NCBI GenBank assembly: GCA_016185755.1
Contig: JACPMX010000004.1
Location: 111,104 to 175,103, forward strand
DNA length: 64,000 nt
Reading direction: 5' to 3'
Origin: Candidatus Woesearchaeota archaeon
GTDB taxonomy: Archaea > Nanobdellota > Nanobdellia > Woesearchaeales > GW2011-AR4
The position numbers were made by a program, and so were the translations under genes. This document shows positions 33,484-43,123 of the stretch, one piece after another. The notes beneath the pieces are model-generated. The model worked only from the letters and a program-made list of their open reading frames with translations. It was not told the DNA's origin and did no database searches. Each line of letters begins with the position of its first letter. Position 1 is the first letter of the stretch.

Positions 33484-34914
33484 CTATGTTTTTTTGTTTT
33501 TTCTATCTTTTTTTAAGAGTTTGTACATAATTAAAATTGCCGATAGCAAAAGAAGGATTATCAAAAGGACAAGCCATAAATTAATATTATATCTTCTATG
33601 GACTATCTTTTTAGTGATTAAAGTTGATGATTTGTTTAGGGTTGATGTATTTCTGGGAGTTATAGCTGTAATATTGGCAATAATAGGCTTTGAAATAGTT
33701 GGTGTAGCATTTGCAATGGACCTACAAAGCTTACAGATACCGCCACAATCAACATCCTCTTCATTCTGGTTTTTAACCCTATCTTCGCACGTCTCTTTCA
33801 CGGCAATTTCAATTGGGATGGTGCAATTCCTTTTCTGCTCAGGTATTGTATGCTGCGGGCAGCTATTGAGTATAACCCGGTCAGAGACTTCAATTAATTT
33901 GCATTTTCGAGTTTGTATTCCTGAAATGCAATCACTCCATTCGCTGCATCGCCAATCAAGCCTGCAGATATAGCCTCCTCCGCCAGAGCCTGCAGACGAG
34001 CTGCTTGAACCTGATGCAGCTGCAGAATCTTCCGTTTGGCTCGAAGCTGTAACATTGATGCTTATATTGCCGGAAAATGTGAAATTTTTAGTGTCATTGG
34101 CTAGAAACCTGACAAATCTCAAGCCAACAAAATTTGTAGGGGGAGTTATATTAACTGTGCCTGTCGTCTGATTTATACTTATGGTTATATTCTCCAAGTC
34201 AGAAAATCCAAAAGTCAGATTTTCCCCATCAGGGTCTGTGAAATTTCCGCTTATATTAAATGTCACAAAAGTGTTTTGCTGAAATGTGAAGTTTGATATA
34301 TTCCCAAGAAATACAGGGGCCCTATTATCAGCTATCATAACATTATTTTTCACAGAATAACCCTGAACACCTAAGAAATTTGATATGAACCTTACACTCT
34401 CTATCATTGTGGCATTTGTGCAGACATTAACTGACAAATTAGCTGTGCCAACATGTATAGTTGCGTTATTTGTTGTAGAATTAAATACAATTGTAAAATT
34501 CGCAAATGCATTGAAATCTTTGCCGCCGCATGCGGAGCCGGTACACACATTAAGGTATGGAGTTGCATTTGAGCAATCAACTAATGTTATTTTATCATTT
34601 GTTATGTCATCCTCGTCATTTACAACAAACCTTAATAAAAATCCCGTGATATTTCCAGCCCTGTACTCTATTTCTGCATCAACATTTCCAAAGCCCTCAA
34701 AAGAGCCGATGCCTGACTGCAGTTCCATTGTGTGTATTGGATTCATTCCCAGGGTTATATTTGCACTAAAAGCCAGAGTGTTGTTAAACGGGCCGTTATA
34801 TGTTGCCGAATCATTTAGAAACACTGCAGTGGGGGCTTGAGAGTTGACAATCATCATGAAGCTCAAGAAAATTGTTAAATGCAGGGATATTTTAAGAAAA
34901 TAGTTTTTATTAAA
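33484..34914 (-). CDS. secreted, C-terminally anchored protein with cadherin-like and thrombospondin-like parts
   Basis: Signal peptide at the N-terminus (about residues 1-28), then a beta-rich region (about 30-200), a cadherin/Ig-like domain (NISGNFTDPDGENLTFGFS...FVRFLANDTKNF, about 205-285), a Ser/Gly linker, and a Cys-rich unit with WRCSEWSDC, like a thrombospondin type-1 repeat, followed by DVDCGGICKLC. A C-terminal helix (LWLVLLIILLLLSAILIMY) anchors it and a basic tail ends it. The role is likely at the cell surface; the partner is unknown. An ATG shortly after the first codon is used. Confidence 0.72.
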   Translation of the reverse strand, partial: FNKNYFLKISLHLTIFLSFMMIVNSQAPTAVFLNDSATYNGPFNNTLAFSANITLGMNPIHTMELQSGIGSFEGFGNVDAEIEYRAGNITGFLLRFVVNDEDDITNDKITLVDCSNATPYLNVCTGSACGGKDFNAFANFTIVFNSTTNNATIHVGTANLSVNVCTNATMIESVRFISNFLGVQGYSVKNNVMIADNRAPVFLGNISNFTFQQNTFVTFNISGNFTDPDGENLTFGFSDLENITISINQTTGTVNITPPTNFVGLRFVRFLANDTKNFTFSGNISINVTASSQTEDSAAASGSSSSSAGSGGGGYICRLDWRCSEWSDCISGIQTRKCKLIEVSDRVILNSCPQHTIPEQKRNCTIPIEIAVKETCEDRVKNQNEEDVDCGGICKLCRSIANATPTISKPIIANITAITPRNTSTLNKSSTLITKKIVHRRYNINLWLVLLIILLLLSAILIMYKLLKKDRKNKKT

Positions 34915-34982
34915 ATGCATGAATCAGGCAATGCCTGCAATGTATAAAAATGTTTCTCGGGAATAAGTTTTGTAATGGTTCC

Positions 34983-35720
34983 TTACTTAAACCCGTCTCC
35001 TTCCTTCTCAACCAAAGAGAAGGGGGTCTGGTCAACAAGAACCTTAAGGCCGTCATGCCCTATGGTAACTGGGTATACATCAAGGCTGTGGTCCTGCCCC
35101 CTTATTTTAGCGACTGTAAGGACCCTCTCAAAATAAGAGCCTTTTCTTATCCTTGAAAGAAGTATAATCCCTTCAAACACAAAATCCATCATGTCATACG
35201 TCAGCCTGTCGAAATCGGTGACAGACCTCTCGGAAACAACAAGAAAAGTGACTCCGGCTTTCTTCATCTCCTGCATGAAAATAAGGACTTGCCTTCTGAA
35301 TTCCATCTTGTTGCCGTCAAATCTGGGATAAAGGTACTCGAAGAATATCAAAGAGTCAAGAGCAACCCTTTTCACGTTGTTTTTCCTGATTGCATCAACC
35401 AGCCCTTTGATGGATGATAAGCCGCCTTTCAATGTTGCTATGGGCTTCTGCACAAAAAAAACCTTGCCCTTGTCAACCATTGACTTCAGGTCCATGCCGA
35501 GGTTTTTCGCGCTTTGGTCAAGCACCTCAAGGCTCTCTTCTGTTGATATGAAGATGCCATTTTCATTGTTATCAATGGCGCCGTAATATATGAACTGCAA
35601 AGCAAGGATCGTCTTTCCTGTTCCGGGGGCTCCTGTCACGAGAATTGAAGAATTTCTCCGCAAGCCTCCTTTAAGGACCTGGTCTAATCCCGGAATGCCT
35701 GTCCTGATAAGTTCAGCCAA
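34983..35720 (-). CDS. KaiC/RAD55-like RecA-fold ATPase
   Basis: A 245-residue single-domain ATPase of the archaeal RAD55/KaiC type. It begins LIRTGIPGLDQVLKGGLRRNSSILVTGAPGTGKTILALQF (Walker A about residues 30-37), with the Glu pair after IFISTEES and a Walker B-like RVALDSLIFFEY. Relatives include the archaellum protein FlaH and the GvpD-type regulators. Located next to a pilus-like locus and divergent from a second RecA-fold protein, so a signalling or assembly role is inferred. Confidence 0.8.
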   Translation of the reverse strand: MAELIRTGIPGLDQVLKGGLRRNSSILVTGAPGTGKTILALQFIYYGAIDNNENGIFISTEESLEVLDQSAKNLGMDLKSMVDKGKVFFVQKPIATLKGGLSSIKGLVDAIRKNNVKRVALDSLIFFEYLYPRFDGNKMEFRRQVLIFMQEMKKAGVTFLVVSERSVTDFDRLTYDMMDFVFEGIILLSRIRKGSYFERVLTVAKIRGQDHSLDVYPVTIGHDGLKVLVDQTPFSLVEKEGDGFK

Positions 35721-35840
35721 AATATCACCCTTTTTTGCAATTCCGGGTTATACTACTATAAAAAGATTTGTGTTTTACTGCTGATGCGAAAAGTTTATAT
35801 TGATAGCAGTAGATTTCTTGCTTTAAAAAGTGGTGCATTA

Positions 35841-36404
35841 ATGCTTGAAGTAAAGGAGAGTTTCAAAAAGGAGATCAAAAGCCTGAAGGACTACATACTT
35901 CTCATAACGGTGGATGCAAAAAGCTACCAAAAGGCAGCAATCGATGTTGTCAGGTTTCTGGTCAACGAGCAGAATACGCCTGGAGTTTATGTCACTTTGA
36001 ACAAACCCTATGAGATAATGCAGAGGACGCTTGACAATAATGGCATTGACACGCGGCTTCTGATTTTTATCGATGCTGCATCCAGGGTGGAGCCTAAAAA
36101 GGTGGAAAACTGCCTCTACATAGGAAACCCGGAAAAGCTGAGCGATTTAAGCGTTGCAATGGACCAGGCTGTAAAGGCTTTGCCGACAGACGAGAAATTC
36201 CTAATTTTTGACTCTCTCAACACTTTGTCGATATTCAACAAGCCTGCAACAGTTGCCAGGTTCGTTCATTTCCTTACAGGCAAAATAAGGGAGTGGAAAG
36301 TAAAAGGGATTATTATAACCCTTGAGAAGGAAACCGAGCCTGCGCTTATTGACGAGCTGACCCAGTTTTCCGATGCAAGAATAGATTTAGGAGGTGAGTC
36401 TTGA
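35841..36404 (+). CDS. RecA-fold protein without Walker A (KaiC-like, degenerate)
   Basis: The 187 residues follow the strand/helix order of a KaiC-like domain (YILLITVDAKSYQKAAIDVVRFLVNEQ, LLIFIDAASR, EKFLIFDSLNTLSIFNKPATVARFVHFLTGKIREWKVKGIIITLE), with a Walker B-like FLIFDSL but no P-loop, so it probably does not hydrolyse ATP. Similar inactive partners occur near archaeal KaiC-like genes. Shine-Dalgarno-like GTGGTG lies six bases before the ATG at 35841; an upstream ATG at 35784 overlaps the TATA box. One-base overlap with the next gene. Confidence 0.6.
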   Translation: MLEVKESFKKEIKSLKDYILLITVDAKSYQKAAIDVVRFLVNEQNTPGVYVTLNKPYEIMQRTLDNNGIDTRLLIFIDAASRVEPKKVENCLYIGNPEKLSDLSVAMDQAVKALPTDEKFLIFDSLNTLSIFNKPATVARFVHFLTGKIREWKVKGIIITLEKETEPALIDELTQFSDARIDLGGES

Positions 36405-36775
36405 TGGTGAATTTAGTGCTGGTTGGAGTGACAACTGTTATTTTCGGCATTGCCTCTTTGCTTTTGATTTCCAGGGCAAGGAACAGGCTGAGCGAGGGCT
36501 CCATAAGGAAGTATATGGATAATTTTGCGATTTGCCTGGCCTTTATAGTGATTTTTTCCGTATGGCAGACTGCAAGGAGCATTGTCGGCAAGGATATAGG
36601 GCTTGAGGGCTTCGGAACATATCCAGAGTACATATTCATCATTTTTGCATATATAGCGTTCATCTTTGCATCCTTCAGGGTGCTGAAAATAAGCGAGGAA
36701 TTCGGCTTCAAGGAAGACGGAAGGAAGATAGAGCAGATAATAAAGCAGAAGCCGGCAAAGAAATCCAAAAAATGA
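36404..36775 (+). CDS. small membrane protein of the pilus-like locus
   Basis: A 123-residue protein with three hydrophobic helices (about residues 4-22, 41-60, 78-100) and a basic C-terminal tail (KPAKKSKK). No family recognised. Its ATG overlaps the stop of the preceding gene by one base and its own stop overlaps the next ATG (ATGA), so 35841-37191 is one operon. GAGGTGA lies ahead of the start. Confidence 0.6.
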   Translation: MVNLVLVGVTTVIFGIASLLLISRARNRLSEGSIRKYMDNFAICLAFIVIFSVWQTARSIVGKDIGLEGFGTYPEYIFIIFAYIAFIFASFRVLKISEEFGFKEDGRKIEQIIKQKPAKKSKK

Positions 36776-37191
36776 GGGTTTTGAAATTGAAATCGCAGGT
36801 AAGCGTTGAGTACATGTTCATAATGGGCTTTGCGGCGCTGATGACGATACCGCTCCTTCTTATCTATTACACATACACTTCTGACTCAAGCGATACTGTT
36901 GCAACAAGCCAGGCCCTCCAGATTGCAAGGAAAATTGTCGACTCATCCGAATCAGTCTACTATCTCGGAAAGCCTTCGCAGACGACATTAAAGCTGAACT
37001 TTCCGGAGAGGATTCATTCGACAAACCTGTCGAGCAGGGAAGTGGTTTTCAAGATAAAAACAAAAAACGGGGTTACAGATGTCGTTGAAATTTCCTCTGT
37101 CAACCTCACAGGAACACTGCCGATTACGCAAGGAATACATATCGTGACAGTAAAAGCGGAAGAAGGGTATGTGCAGATAACATCGAATTAA
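36772..37191 (+). CDS. pilin-like protein with class III signal peptide
   Basis: A 139-residue protein with an archaellin-type class III signal: LKSQVSVEYMFIMGFAALMTI, where the QVSVEY block is the cleavage/conserved motif (QxSxEY) and the hydrophobic helix follows. The remainder is beta-rich and ends in short hydrophobic strands. Likely processed by a prepilin/EppA-type peptidase, which is not in the window. Translationally coupled to the preceding gene by ATGA overlap. Confidence 0.75.
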   Translation: MRVLKLKSQVSVEYMFIMGFAALMTIPLLLIYYTYTSDSSDTVATSQALQIARKIVDSSESVYYLGKPSQTTLKLNFPERIHSTNLSSREVVFKIKTKNGVTDVVEISSVNLTGTLPITQGIHIVTVKAEEGYVQITSN

Positions 37192-37363
37192 AGCATTAAA
37201 ATTGGAAATAATTTGCCCAATAAGTTTAAAATGGAACATTGGCGAAAAAATCAAAAACACGAAAGCAACCACCTGAACTAAAACTTTTGGAGGTGCCCGC
37301 TTTTGATTTTAGCTCAAATATAATTGAAAATTCGAGTTGCATCATTAAAAAAAGAGGTGAATC

Positions 37364-37747
37364 ATGCATTCTAAGGCGCAGGTTAGTTCCGAGTTTTACA
37401 TATTCCTTGGATTGGCATTCCTTATAGCAATAGCTTTTGAGCTTGCGTCGCTTGACCAGCTGAAGGACTTCCAGGCGGACAGGGAAAGCAAGCTGGTGAA
37501 GGACCTTACATTAAAGCTGCAGAAAGAGGTGCTGATTGCTGCGAATGTGGAAGACGGCTATGTAAGGATTTTTGAAATTCCCGACGACATTGAGAACATT
37601 GATTATACCCTTTCAATTCAGAATTACACTATAAATGTGCAGTCAAAAAACGGGTTTTATGTCGCAAGCATCCCAAGGGCCATCGGGAATTTCACCAAAG
37701 GCACAAACAGGATAAACAAGACAGGGGGTGTTATCCATATCAACTAA
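37364..37747 (+). CDS. pilin-like protein with class III signal peptide
   Basis: A 127-residue protein starting MHSKAQVSSEFYIFLGLAFLIAIAFE: a short basic leader, the QVSSEF form of the class III motif, and a hydrophobic helix. C-terminal part is beta-rich with N-glycosylation-like NxT sites (NYT, NFT, NKT). GAGGTGA lies before the ATG. Overlaps the next gene by 20 bases. The 172-base gap before it contains no convincing gene. Confidence 0.72.
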   Translation: MHSKAQVSSEFYIFLGLAFLIAIAFELASLDQLKDFQADRESKLVKDLTLKLQKEVLIAANVEDGYVRIFEIPDDIENIDYTLSIQNYTINVQSKNGFYVASIPRAIGNFTKGTNRINKTGGVIHIN

Positions 37748-38879
37748 TCCAGCTATCCTGTCAAAAAAGGCGCAGGCCTGGTACATGGATTTTGCAATTG
37801 CATTGCTTCTCTTTACGTTCACCCTTGTAGTTTATTTCAGCTACACAAACAATTTCCAGAAGCAGGAAAAAGGAGAGCTGGATACATTAATTACAGACGT
37901 GAAAGCGCTATCATCGTCACTGGCTTTGCCGGGCTATCCCCCAAACTGGGATAATCTGACAGTGCTCAGGATAGGAATTGCCGACGATCAAAAATTAAAT
38001 GCGACAAAGGTCAGGCAGTTCAAGCAGTATGACTACAAGAAGAGCAAGGGAAGGTTTGCAACACCATATGATTATGTTGTATTTTTTGTCAATGACAAGG
38101 GAGAGGTGCTTAATATAAATGGAGTCTGCGCAATTGGATATCCTTATGTCAATGTCACCTATAACATCAGGGCTGCCTATTATTACCAGGACCCTTCTGA
38201 TTCTTTCCTCATGGATTTTATGAACGAGACATTAGGTGCGGATATTTATTTCGACGACCAGAGCAACGACATCTATGGCTTGCACGGCTTCATCAGCAAC
38301 CTAAGCAAATACCAGCTTGTCGTGATGGAGCATCCCTTGATGAGCGGGGGGGATTATAACAGTTACAAGGACAAGCTTGAAAACTTTTCCTCGAGCGGAA
38401 GATTGCTCATGATAAGCGGAGAGCTCACAACTTCCCAGGGAAGCAGCCTTTTAGGCGCTGAATTCTACAAGAAATCAGGCCAGTCAACAAGCGACAAGAA
38501 TTCAACAGTCAACAATACAGACCAATACCTTGAGCTTACTGCCGGGCAGAGCATAGTATTTGCGCAGGCATATTATAATGAAAACAGCTCTTTGGCATCA
38601 GATTTCGTGCAAATAGCAACGTTCAATGCAGACCAAAAAAACGCAATCTCGAAATGGAAGTACTACAATGGGACTGTTTATTTTTTCTCTGATTTTGATG
38701 TCTCGTTTTTCAGCGGGGATTTTGTACAGCTTGTAGAGGATACTGTTTCTGGGTTTATCGAGGGGACTTGCAGCAATGTAAATGTGACGGGCATCCCGCA
38801 AAAAAAGCTTGTGAAGACTGAAAGGTACCTGAATCACAAGTCAAAAATTGTCAAGATGGTGGTTTACCTGTGGGAATAA
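37728..38879 (+). CDS. pilus-locus secreted protein with N-terminal helix
   Basis: A 383-residue protein: short N-terminus with KKAQAWYMDFAIALLLFTFTLVVYFSYTNNF, a pilin-like leader plus hydrophobic helix, then a long extracytoplasmic part with many NxS/T sites. The middle (LSKYQLVVMEHPLMSGGDYNSYKDKLENFSSSGRLLMISGE) looks like an alpha/beta glutamine-amidotransferase-like or flavodoxin-like fold, function unknown. Start codon is GTG at 37728 inside the preceding gene; the next gene starts GTG within its own stop region. Confidence 0.6.
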   Translation: MLSISTNPAILSKKAQAWYMDFAIALLLFTFTLVVYFSYTNNFQKQEKGELDTLITDVKALSSSLALPGYPPNWDNLTVLRIGIADDQKLNATKVRQFKQYDYKKSKGRFATPYDYVVFFVNDKGEVLNINGVCAIGYPYVNVTYNIRAAYYYQDPSDSFLMDFMNETLGADIYFDDQSNDIYGLHGFISNLSKYQLVVMEHPLMSGGDYNSYKDKLENFSSSGRLLMISGELTTSQGSSLLGAEFYKKSGQSTSDKNSTVNNTDQYLELTAGQSIVFAQAYYNENSSLASDFVQIATFNADQKNAISKWKYYNGTVYFFSDFDVSFFSGDFVQLVEDTVSGFIEGTCSNVNVTGIPQKKLVKTERYLNHKSKIVKMVVYLWE

Positions 38880-41800
38880 AAAAAGGCGTGTTTTTCACTA
38901 TCGATGCGCTGCTCGCTTCAGGCATCATCATAGTTGCCGTGCTGCTTGTCTCCAACTTCTATTCAGAGGAGCAGCAGACAGTCAATGTGAACTATGCGTC
39001 CCAGGATTTGGTTAGGGTATTTTCCACAATGACTGTGGGGGAGGCAAATAATGATTATGTCAAGGGGCTGATTTCAAGCGGGCAGATAACAGGCACAAAC
39101 AACACAATCCTTGAGCAGATAGGGGACTTTTGGGCAGACGATGAAATTGGATTGGCAAGGAATTTGACAGCAAACCTCAGCGACGCAATAATTCCAAAAA
39201 ACTATGGCTTCAGCGTTTTGGTTAATGGAGAGGAAATTTATTCAAGGAATATGTCTGTAAAGAGATCGCTTGTGTCCTCAAGAAAATTAATTACTGGGAT
39301 TGCAAAGGCCAAGCCGACAGAAGGGTTTACTTCAAGGGTCTTGCTTAATGGGATAAAAAGCAAGAAGACAAGCGCTTATGCATACTTTGGAGGCTATGAA
39401 GGAGATGGAAATTTGACAAAAAAATTAGTATTGCCTAATGATGTCATTTCATTCAACAGCTCGTATCTTGAGATTGATGCCGGAGGGGATTTCAACCTTT
39501 ACATCAACGGCTTTTTTTCAGGAAGCTATGTAAAAGGATCCTCAGGAGGGGGAAATATGCTTGCTGACAAGTGGAACTTGAGCAATGTATATGTTTCTAA
39601 TTTACGGGCTGGGGAGAATGTAATTAATATTAATTTCACGTCAGGAAGCAGCTATATTGCAGGAGGGTTTTTGAGAGTTACCTATACAACATCTTCCTAT
39701 AATGACACCCAAATTTCCGGCTATGAGAAATACAGGCTTCCCGGGATTGATGGAATCATAAATCTCTATTCTTCTGTTTATTCTCCGGGCGCTGTGAACA
39801 ATATGCAGGTTTTCCTGAATTACTCGAGCAATTATACAACTTATTTGAGATTGGGGAATACTACAATTTATGAGGAAAGTCCTGAAAATAAAGGCTCGAT
39901 TTCTCCCGATTCATCAACTGTTTTATTGATGCATTTTGAAGAGGGAAGCGGGCAAAATGCCGACGACAGCTCGCAATACAACAACGATGGAACCTTGGGC
40001 AGCTCAGCCGGCTCTGATGCAAATGACCCAAGCTGGGATACTGGAAAAATAGGGAATTATGCCTTGAAATTTGATGGGGTTGATGATTATGTTAAGGTAA
40101 GCGACAGCTCATCATTGCGCATAGGAAAGGATGTCATTTCAATGGAAGCCTGGATACTGCCGAAGCAATCCGGCACCATGGACAGGCTTATAGAAAAGGA
40201 TGGACCTGATGGCAACAGGGGCTATCAGCTAAACATCCATACCACAAAAAAATTGTCCACTACATTAACGCCGTGCAGCGGGCTTAATGGATTTAACGCT
40301 GATTTAACCGGCAATACCATATTAACGGATAATGAATGGCATCATGCTGCAATGACTTACGATGGAAATACTGTAACATATTACTTGGACGGGGTTAATG
40401 ATGGGCAATATCCATACACAAATGGCTTCTGCAACAACTCAAACAATAATGCTCCATTGCTGATAGGGAATTCGAACAATGCTGCTGATAGGGCTTTCGA
40501 GGGCACAATGGACGAGGTTGCAGTCTGGAACGAGGCTTTGAACCCTTCAGAAATCGGACAGGTATACCAAAGCGGCTCTGGAAATAATGTTGTGAAGACA
40601 ATTCCAAATTCAACATTAAGAACACTTATAGACTATGGCTTATTCAACCAGAAAACTGTTCCTTTGAGGATGGGGATAACAAATGCAACTTCAATAGGAG
40701 GAACTGCGGATGCCATGCTCGTTAGTGATGTGAGCGGAAGCATGGAGTGGTGTTCTCAAACCACAAGTTATAGCTGGGGCGGGTGGGTTTCAGATAGCAA
40801 TAAAGGTTGCCTATACTGGTTTGGTTCATGGTTGTGGGGCGCTTATAACCAGAACCCTTCCGGCACTGCCGAGTATAGCAGAATGACTTGGAATGATGGT
40901 TCCAATAACCTGTGCGGGTGCAGATATACCCCTATCTGCGGAAGCGATACAACTAAACTGTCATTATACAAGAATGCCGGCAAGCAATTTGCTAACATTT
41001 CGCTAAATATAAGCGGAAATAGGATGGGTTTAGTTGATTTTACTGAGACAAACACAAATCCGGTTTACATAAACTCCTGCTCGCCAAGTTCTTCCACAAC
41101 CACCGTATTCGCGGACTCTGTAGCTAGGACAAATAATCTGATTAGTGATGAAGCCCAAATGAGCAGTGTAATTGATGCCACAGCATCTTGGTGGGGAACG
41201 TGCACATGCTGCGGAATAAACAAAGCAGTTGACATATTGAATGCCCAGAGCAGTTCGCAAAGAAAAAAATACGTTGTCCTTATGAGTGATGGTGCGGCAA
41301 ATGTGCAATGCTCGCAGCAGCCAAACGGCACGGCAACTGCAGATGCTGTCCAGTCTGCCTGGGATGCCTGCAGCCAAGGAATAAGCGTCTATACTATTGC
41401 GTTTGGCCTGGATGCCGACACAACTACAATGCAGAGGATGAACTGCAGCGGGGGGAAATACTACAATGCAGTCGATACCTCACAGATTCAGCAGGCATAT
41501 AAAGACATAGCAGGAGAAATAAACAAGTTAAGCTTTTCAGGGCAGATTGTGAATATATCGGGCTCGTTGGCAAAGTCAACTCTTCATCCAAGCTCTTATG
41601 TCGAATTTAACTATACGGCTGCCGGCACTCAATTCAACAAAATTCCATTATCCTTTGAAACTGAAAGGTTCGGAAACAATGCCTCTTCAGGCACTTTGGC
41701 AATTTATGCAAATACCTCAGTTCAAGATGCAAAAGTCACATCCTATTCTGGAACTAAATGGACAGACAGTTTGGTTGTCAACGGAAACACTATTTACAGG

Positions 41801-42304
41801 CTGACCGATTATGGAAATGACTACCAGATTTTAGGCGACCCATTTGCTGTAAACATTCCGGCAGGAAATATAAATGAAGGAAGCAACAGCATCACAATAA
41901 GCACGGGAATAAATTCGACTGCCTCGGCAGGAGGCTCGTTTGACAACAGGGTAATCTATAACTTATTGCTCAATGGGTTCGCTGACTACAGCACTGTTGT
42001 TGCAAAATCAGACGGCTGCTCATGGAATGTTGCTTTTGAAGACGGAAGCTTTTCCACAGTGAAAGTCCCCTCAACTTACAGCGGAGGAGATTCCTGCAGC
42101 TACACAAGCTCGTCCAAAAGCTATGATGTAAATGATGCGCTTGATAATTCAGTCTATCAATTGTTCAACAACCTAGATGCAGACAAGGACGGAAGGCTTG
42201 AATTCAATATAGACGCAAGCAATCTGGACGTCAATACCCTAACAATTTCAAAAGTTCCTTCTTTATGGGGGCCAGCGATAATAGAGATAAGGGTGTGGGA
42301 ATGA
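38870..42304 (+). CDS. giant adhesin-like protein with LamG and VWA domains
   Basis: A 1144-residue surface protein. It starts GIKKGVFFTIDALLASGIIIVAVLLVSNFYS, a pilin-like N-terminal helix. Residues about 350-565 form a LamG/concanavalin-like domain (LLMHFEEGSGQ ... AWILPKQSG ... DEVAVWNEAL). Residues about 610-885 form a VWA domain with MIDAS motif DVSGSM, later VVLMSDGAANV and SVYTIAFGLD, and many Cys. The tail is beta-rich. The domain set is that of an adhesin displayed on a pilus tip or surface (inference). GTG start at 38870 overlaps the stop before it. Confidence 0.8.
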   Translation: MGIKKGVFFTIDALLASGIIIVAVLLVSNFYSEEQQTVNVNYASQDLVRVFSTMTVGEANNDYVKGLISSGQITGTNNTILEQIGDFWADDEIGLARNLTANLSDAIIPKNYGFSVLVNGEEIYSRNMSVKRSLVSSRKLITGIAKAKPTEGFTSRVLLNGIKSKKTSAYAYFGGYEGDGNLTKKLVLPNDVISFNSSYLEIDAGGDFNLYINGFFSGSYVKGSSGGGNMLADKWNLSNVYVSNLRAGENVININFTSGSSYIAGGFLRVTYTTSSYNDTQISGYEKYRLPGIDGIINLYSSVYSPGAVNNMQVFLNYSSNYTTYLRLGNTTIYEESPENKGSISPDSSTVLLMHFEEGSGQNADDSSQYNNDGTLGSSAGSDANDPSWDTGKIGNYALKFDGVDDYVKVSDSSSLRIGKDVISMEAWILPKQSGTMDRLIEKDGPDGNRGYQLNIHTTKKLSTTLTPCSGLNGFNADLTGNTILTDNEWHHAAMTYDGNTVTYYLDGVNDGQYPYTNGFCNNSNNNAPLLIGNSNNAADRAFEGTMDEVAVWNEALNPSEIGQVYQSGSGNNVVKTIPNSTLRTLIDYGLFNQKTVPLRMGITNATSIGGTADAMLVSDVSGSMEWCSQTTSYSWGGWVSDSNKGCLYWFGSWLWGAYNQNPSGTAEYSRMTWNDGSNNLCGCRYTPICGSDTTKLSLYKNAGKQFANISLNISGNRMGLVDFTETNTNPVYINSCSPSSSTTTVFADSVARTNNLISDEAQMSSVIDATASWWGTCTCCGINKAVDILNAQSSSQRKKYVVLMSDGAANVQCSQQPNGTATADAVQSAWDACSQGISVYTIAFGLDADTTTMQRMNCSGGKYYNAVDTSQIQQAYKDIAGEINKLSFSGQIVNISGSLAKSTLHPSSYVEFNYTAAGTQFNKIPLSFETERFGNNASSGTLAIYANTSVQDAKVTSYSGTKWTDSLVVNGNTIYRLTDYGNDYQILGDPFAVNIPAGNINEGSNSITISTGINSTASAGGSFDNRVIYNLLLNGFADYSTVVAKSDGCSWNVAFEDGSFSTVKVPSTYSGGDSCSYTSSSKSYDVNDALDNSVYQLFNNLDADKDGRLEFNIDASNLDVNTLTISKVPSLWGPAIIEIRVWE

Positions 42305-42311
42305 TTGGAAA

Positions 42312-42344
42312 GATTTAAATAGTATTACGTAATATTACGTAATA
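42312..42344. promoter_or_regulatory. leaderless promoter with a 22-bp palindromic operator
   Basis: TATA box GATTTAAAT (42312-42320) lies 24-28 bases before the ATG at 42344. Immediately after it, 42323-42344 is a perfect 22-bp palindrome made of two overlapping ATTACGTAAT units, ending on the A of the start codon. A bound repressor there would cover the transcription start. Confidence 0.75.
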
Positions 42345-43123
42345 TGGTAATCCTGACGGGAAAAATAAGCAGAGGGACGCTTATGGACCAGATATATGTG
42401 CCTAAAGAAAGGCCTATGGGGTTTGAGCTAGGCATGCCTGTCGTAATTAAGCCTTTGACAGAAGATGGGGAAGTCAAACCTGTATACTACAATGTTGAAA
42501 AGCTCGAATCCGTAAAAGTTATTATTGTACAAAAAGTCTTCAGAGAATTGGATTTTGCTAATAACGTAATAATAACCGGCTCATTTTTAGAAAAGGGTTT
42601 TCAATTTAACGACATAGATATTATTCTGCTGCTTGATAAAAAGGTAAATTCAGGAAAGGCAGAACAGCATCTTAGTAAGTTATTTGATTTAAATTTTCAT
42701 GTTATTGCATTAGATTACAGCACCCTGCTTAAGGGGCTTGAAACCGATCCCATATACCAAGCGATGCTAAGCAGGTATGTTTCCAAAAAAAGGCTCATAA
42801 TCAGGTATAAAAACAAAATTAATTACAAGCTTCTTGACTTGCACTTGTTGAAAAGCAAACCCCTTACAGAGAATTTTGACTTTTTGACTGGGAACCAAAA
42901 ATATGGAATGGCAAGGAACATGATAGCAATACTGCTTTTTTTGAATAATAAAAAAATAAGCAATAAAACAATAGATGACACGATAAAAAAATTGCTCAAA
43001 GAAGATCCGAAAAAAATCAAAGATAATATGATAATCGGCAAATCGGAATTTTTACAGGAATACAGTATGTTGTATAATAAATTATTCCAAAAAATCCTGG
43101 AGGGCATCGAAAATGGCCCATAA
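42344..43123 (+). CDS. nucleotidyltransferase-fold protein with AbrB-like N-terminus
   Basis: A 259-residue protein. The first 40 residues (TGKISRGTLMDQIYVPKERPMGFELGMPVVIKPL) look like a swapped-hairpin AbrB-type DNA-binding domain. Then comes a minimal nucleotidyltransferase core, IITGSFLEKGFQFNDIDIILLL (about residues 79-100), with the GS and DxD motif. The rest is helical. Such proteins pair with small helical partners in archaeal MNT/HEPN toxin-antitoxin-like modules. Overlaps the next ORF by 11 bases. Likely binds the palindrome before it (inference). Confidence 0.65.
   Translation: MVILTGKISRGTLMDQIYVPKERPMGFELGMPVVIKPLTEDGEVKPVYYNVEKLESVKVIIVQKVFRELDFANNVIITGSFLEKGFQFNDIDIILLLDKKVNSGKAEQHLSKLFDLNFHVIALDYSTLLKGLETDPIYQAMLSRYVSKKRLIIRYKNKINYKLLDLHLLKSKPLTENFDFLTGNQKYGMARNMIAILLFLNNKKISNKTIDDTIKKLLKEDPKKIKDNMIIGKSEFLQEYSMLYNKLFQKILEGIENGP

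Noticed and set aside
37239..37427. 62-codon ORF before the second class III pilin-like gene
   Set aside because: Starts at a TTG without a Shine-Dalgarno site, overlaps the pilin-like gene by 64 bases in another frame, and its composition is not protein-like.
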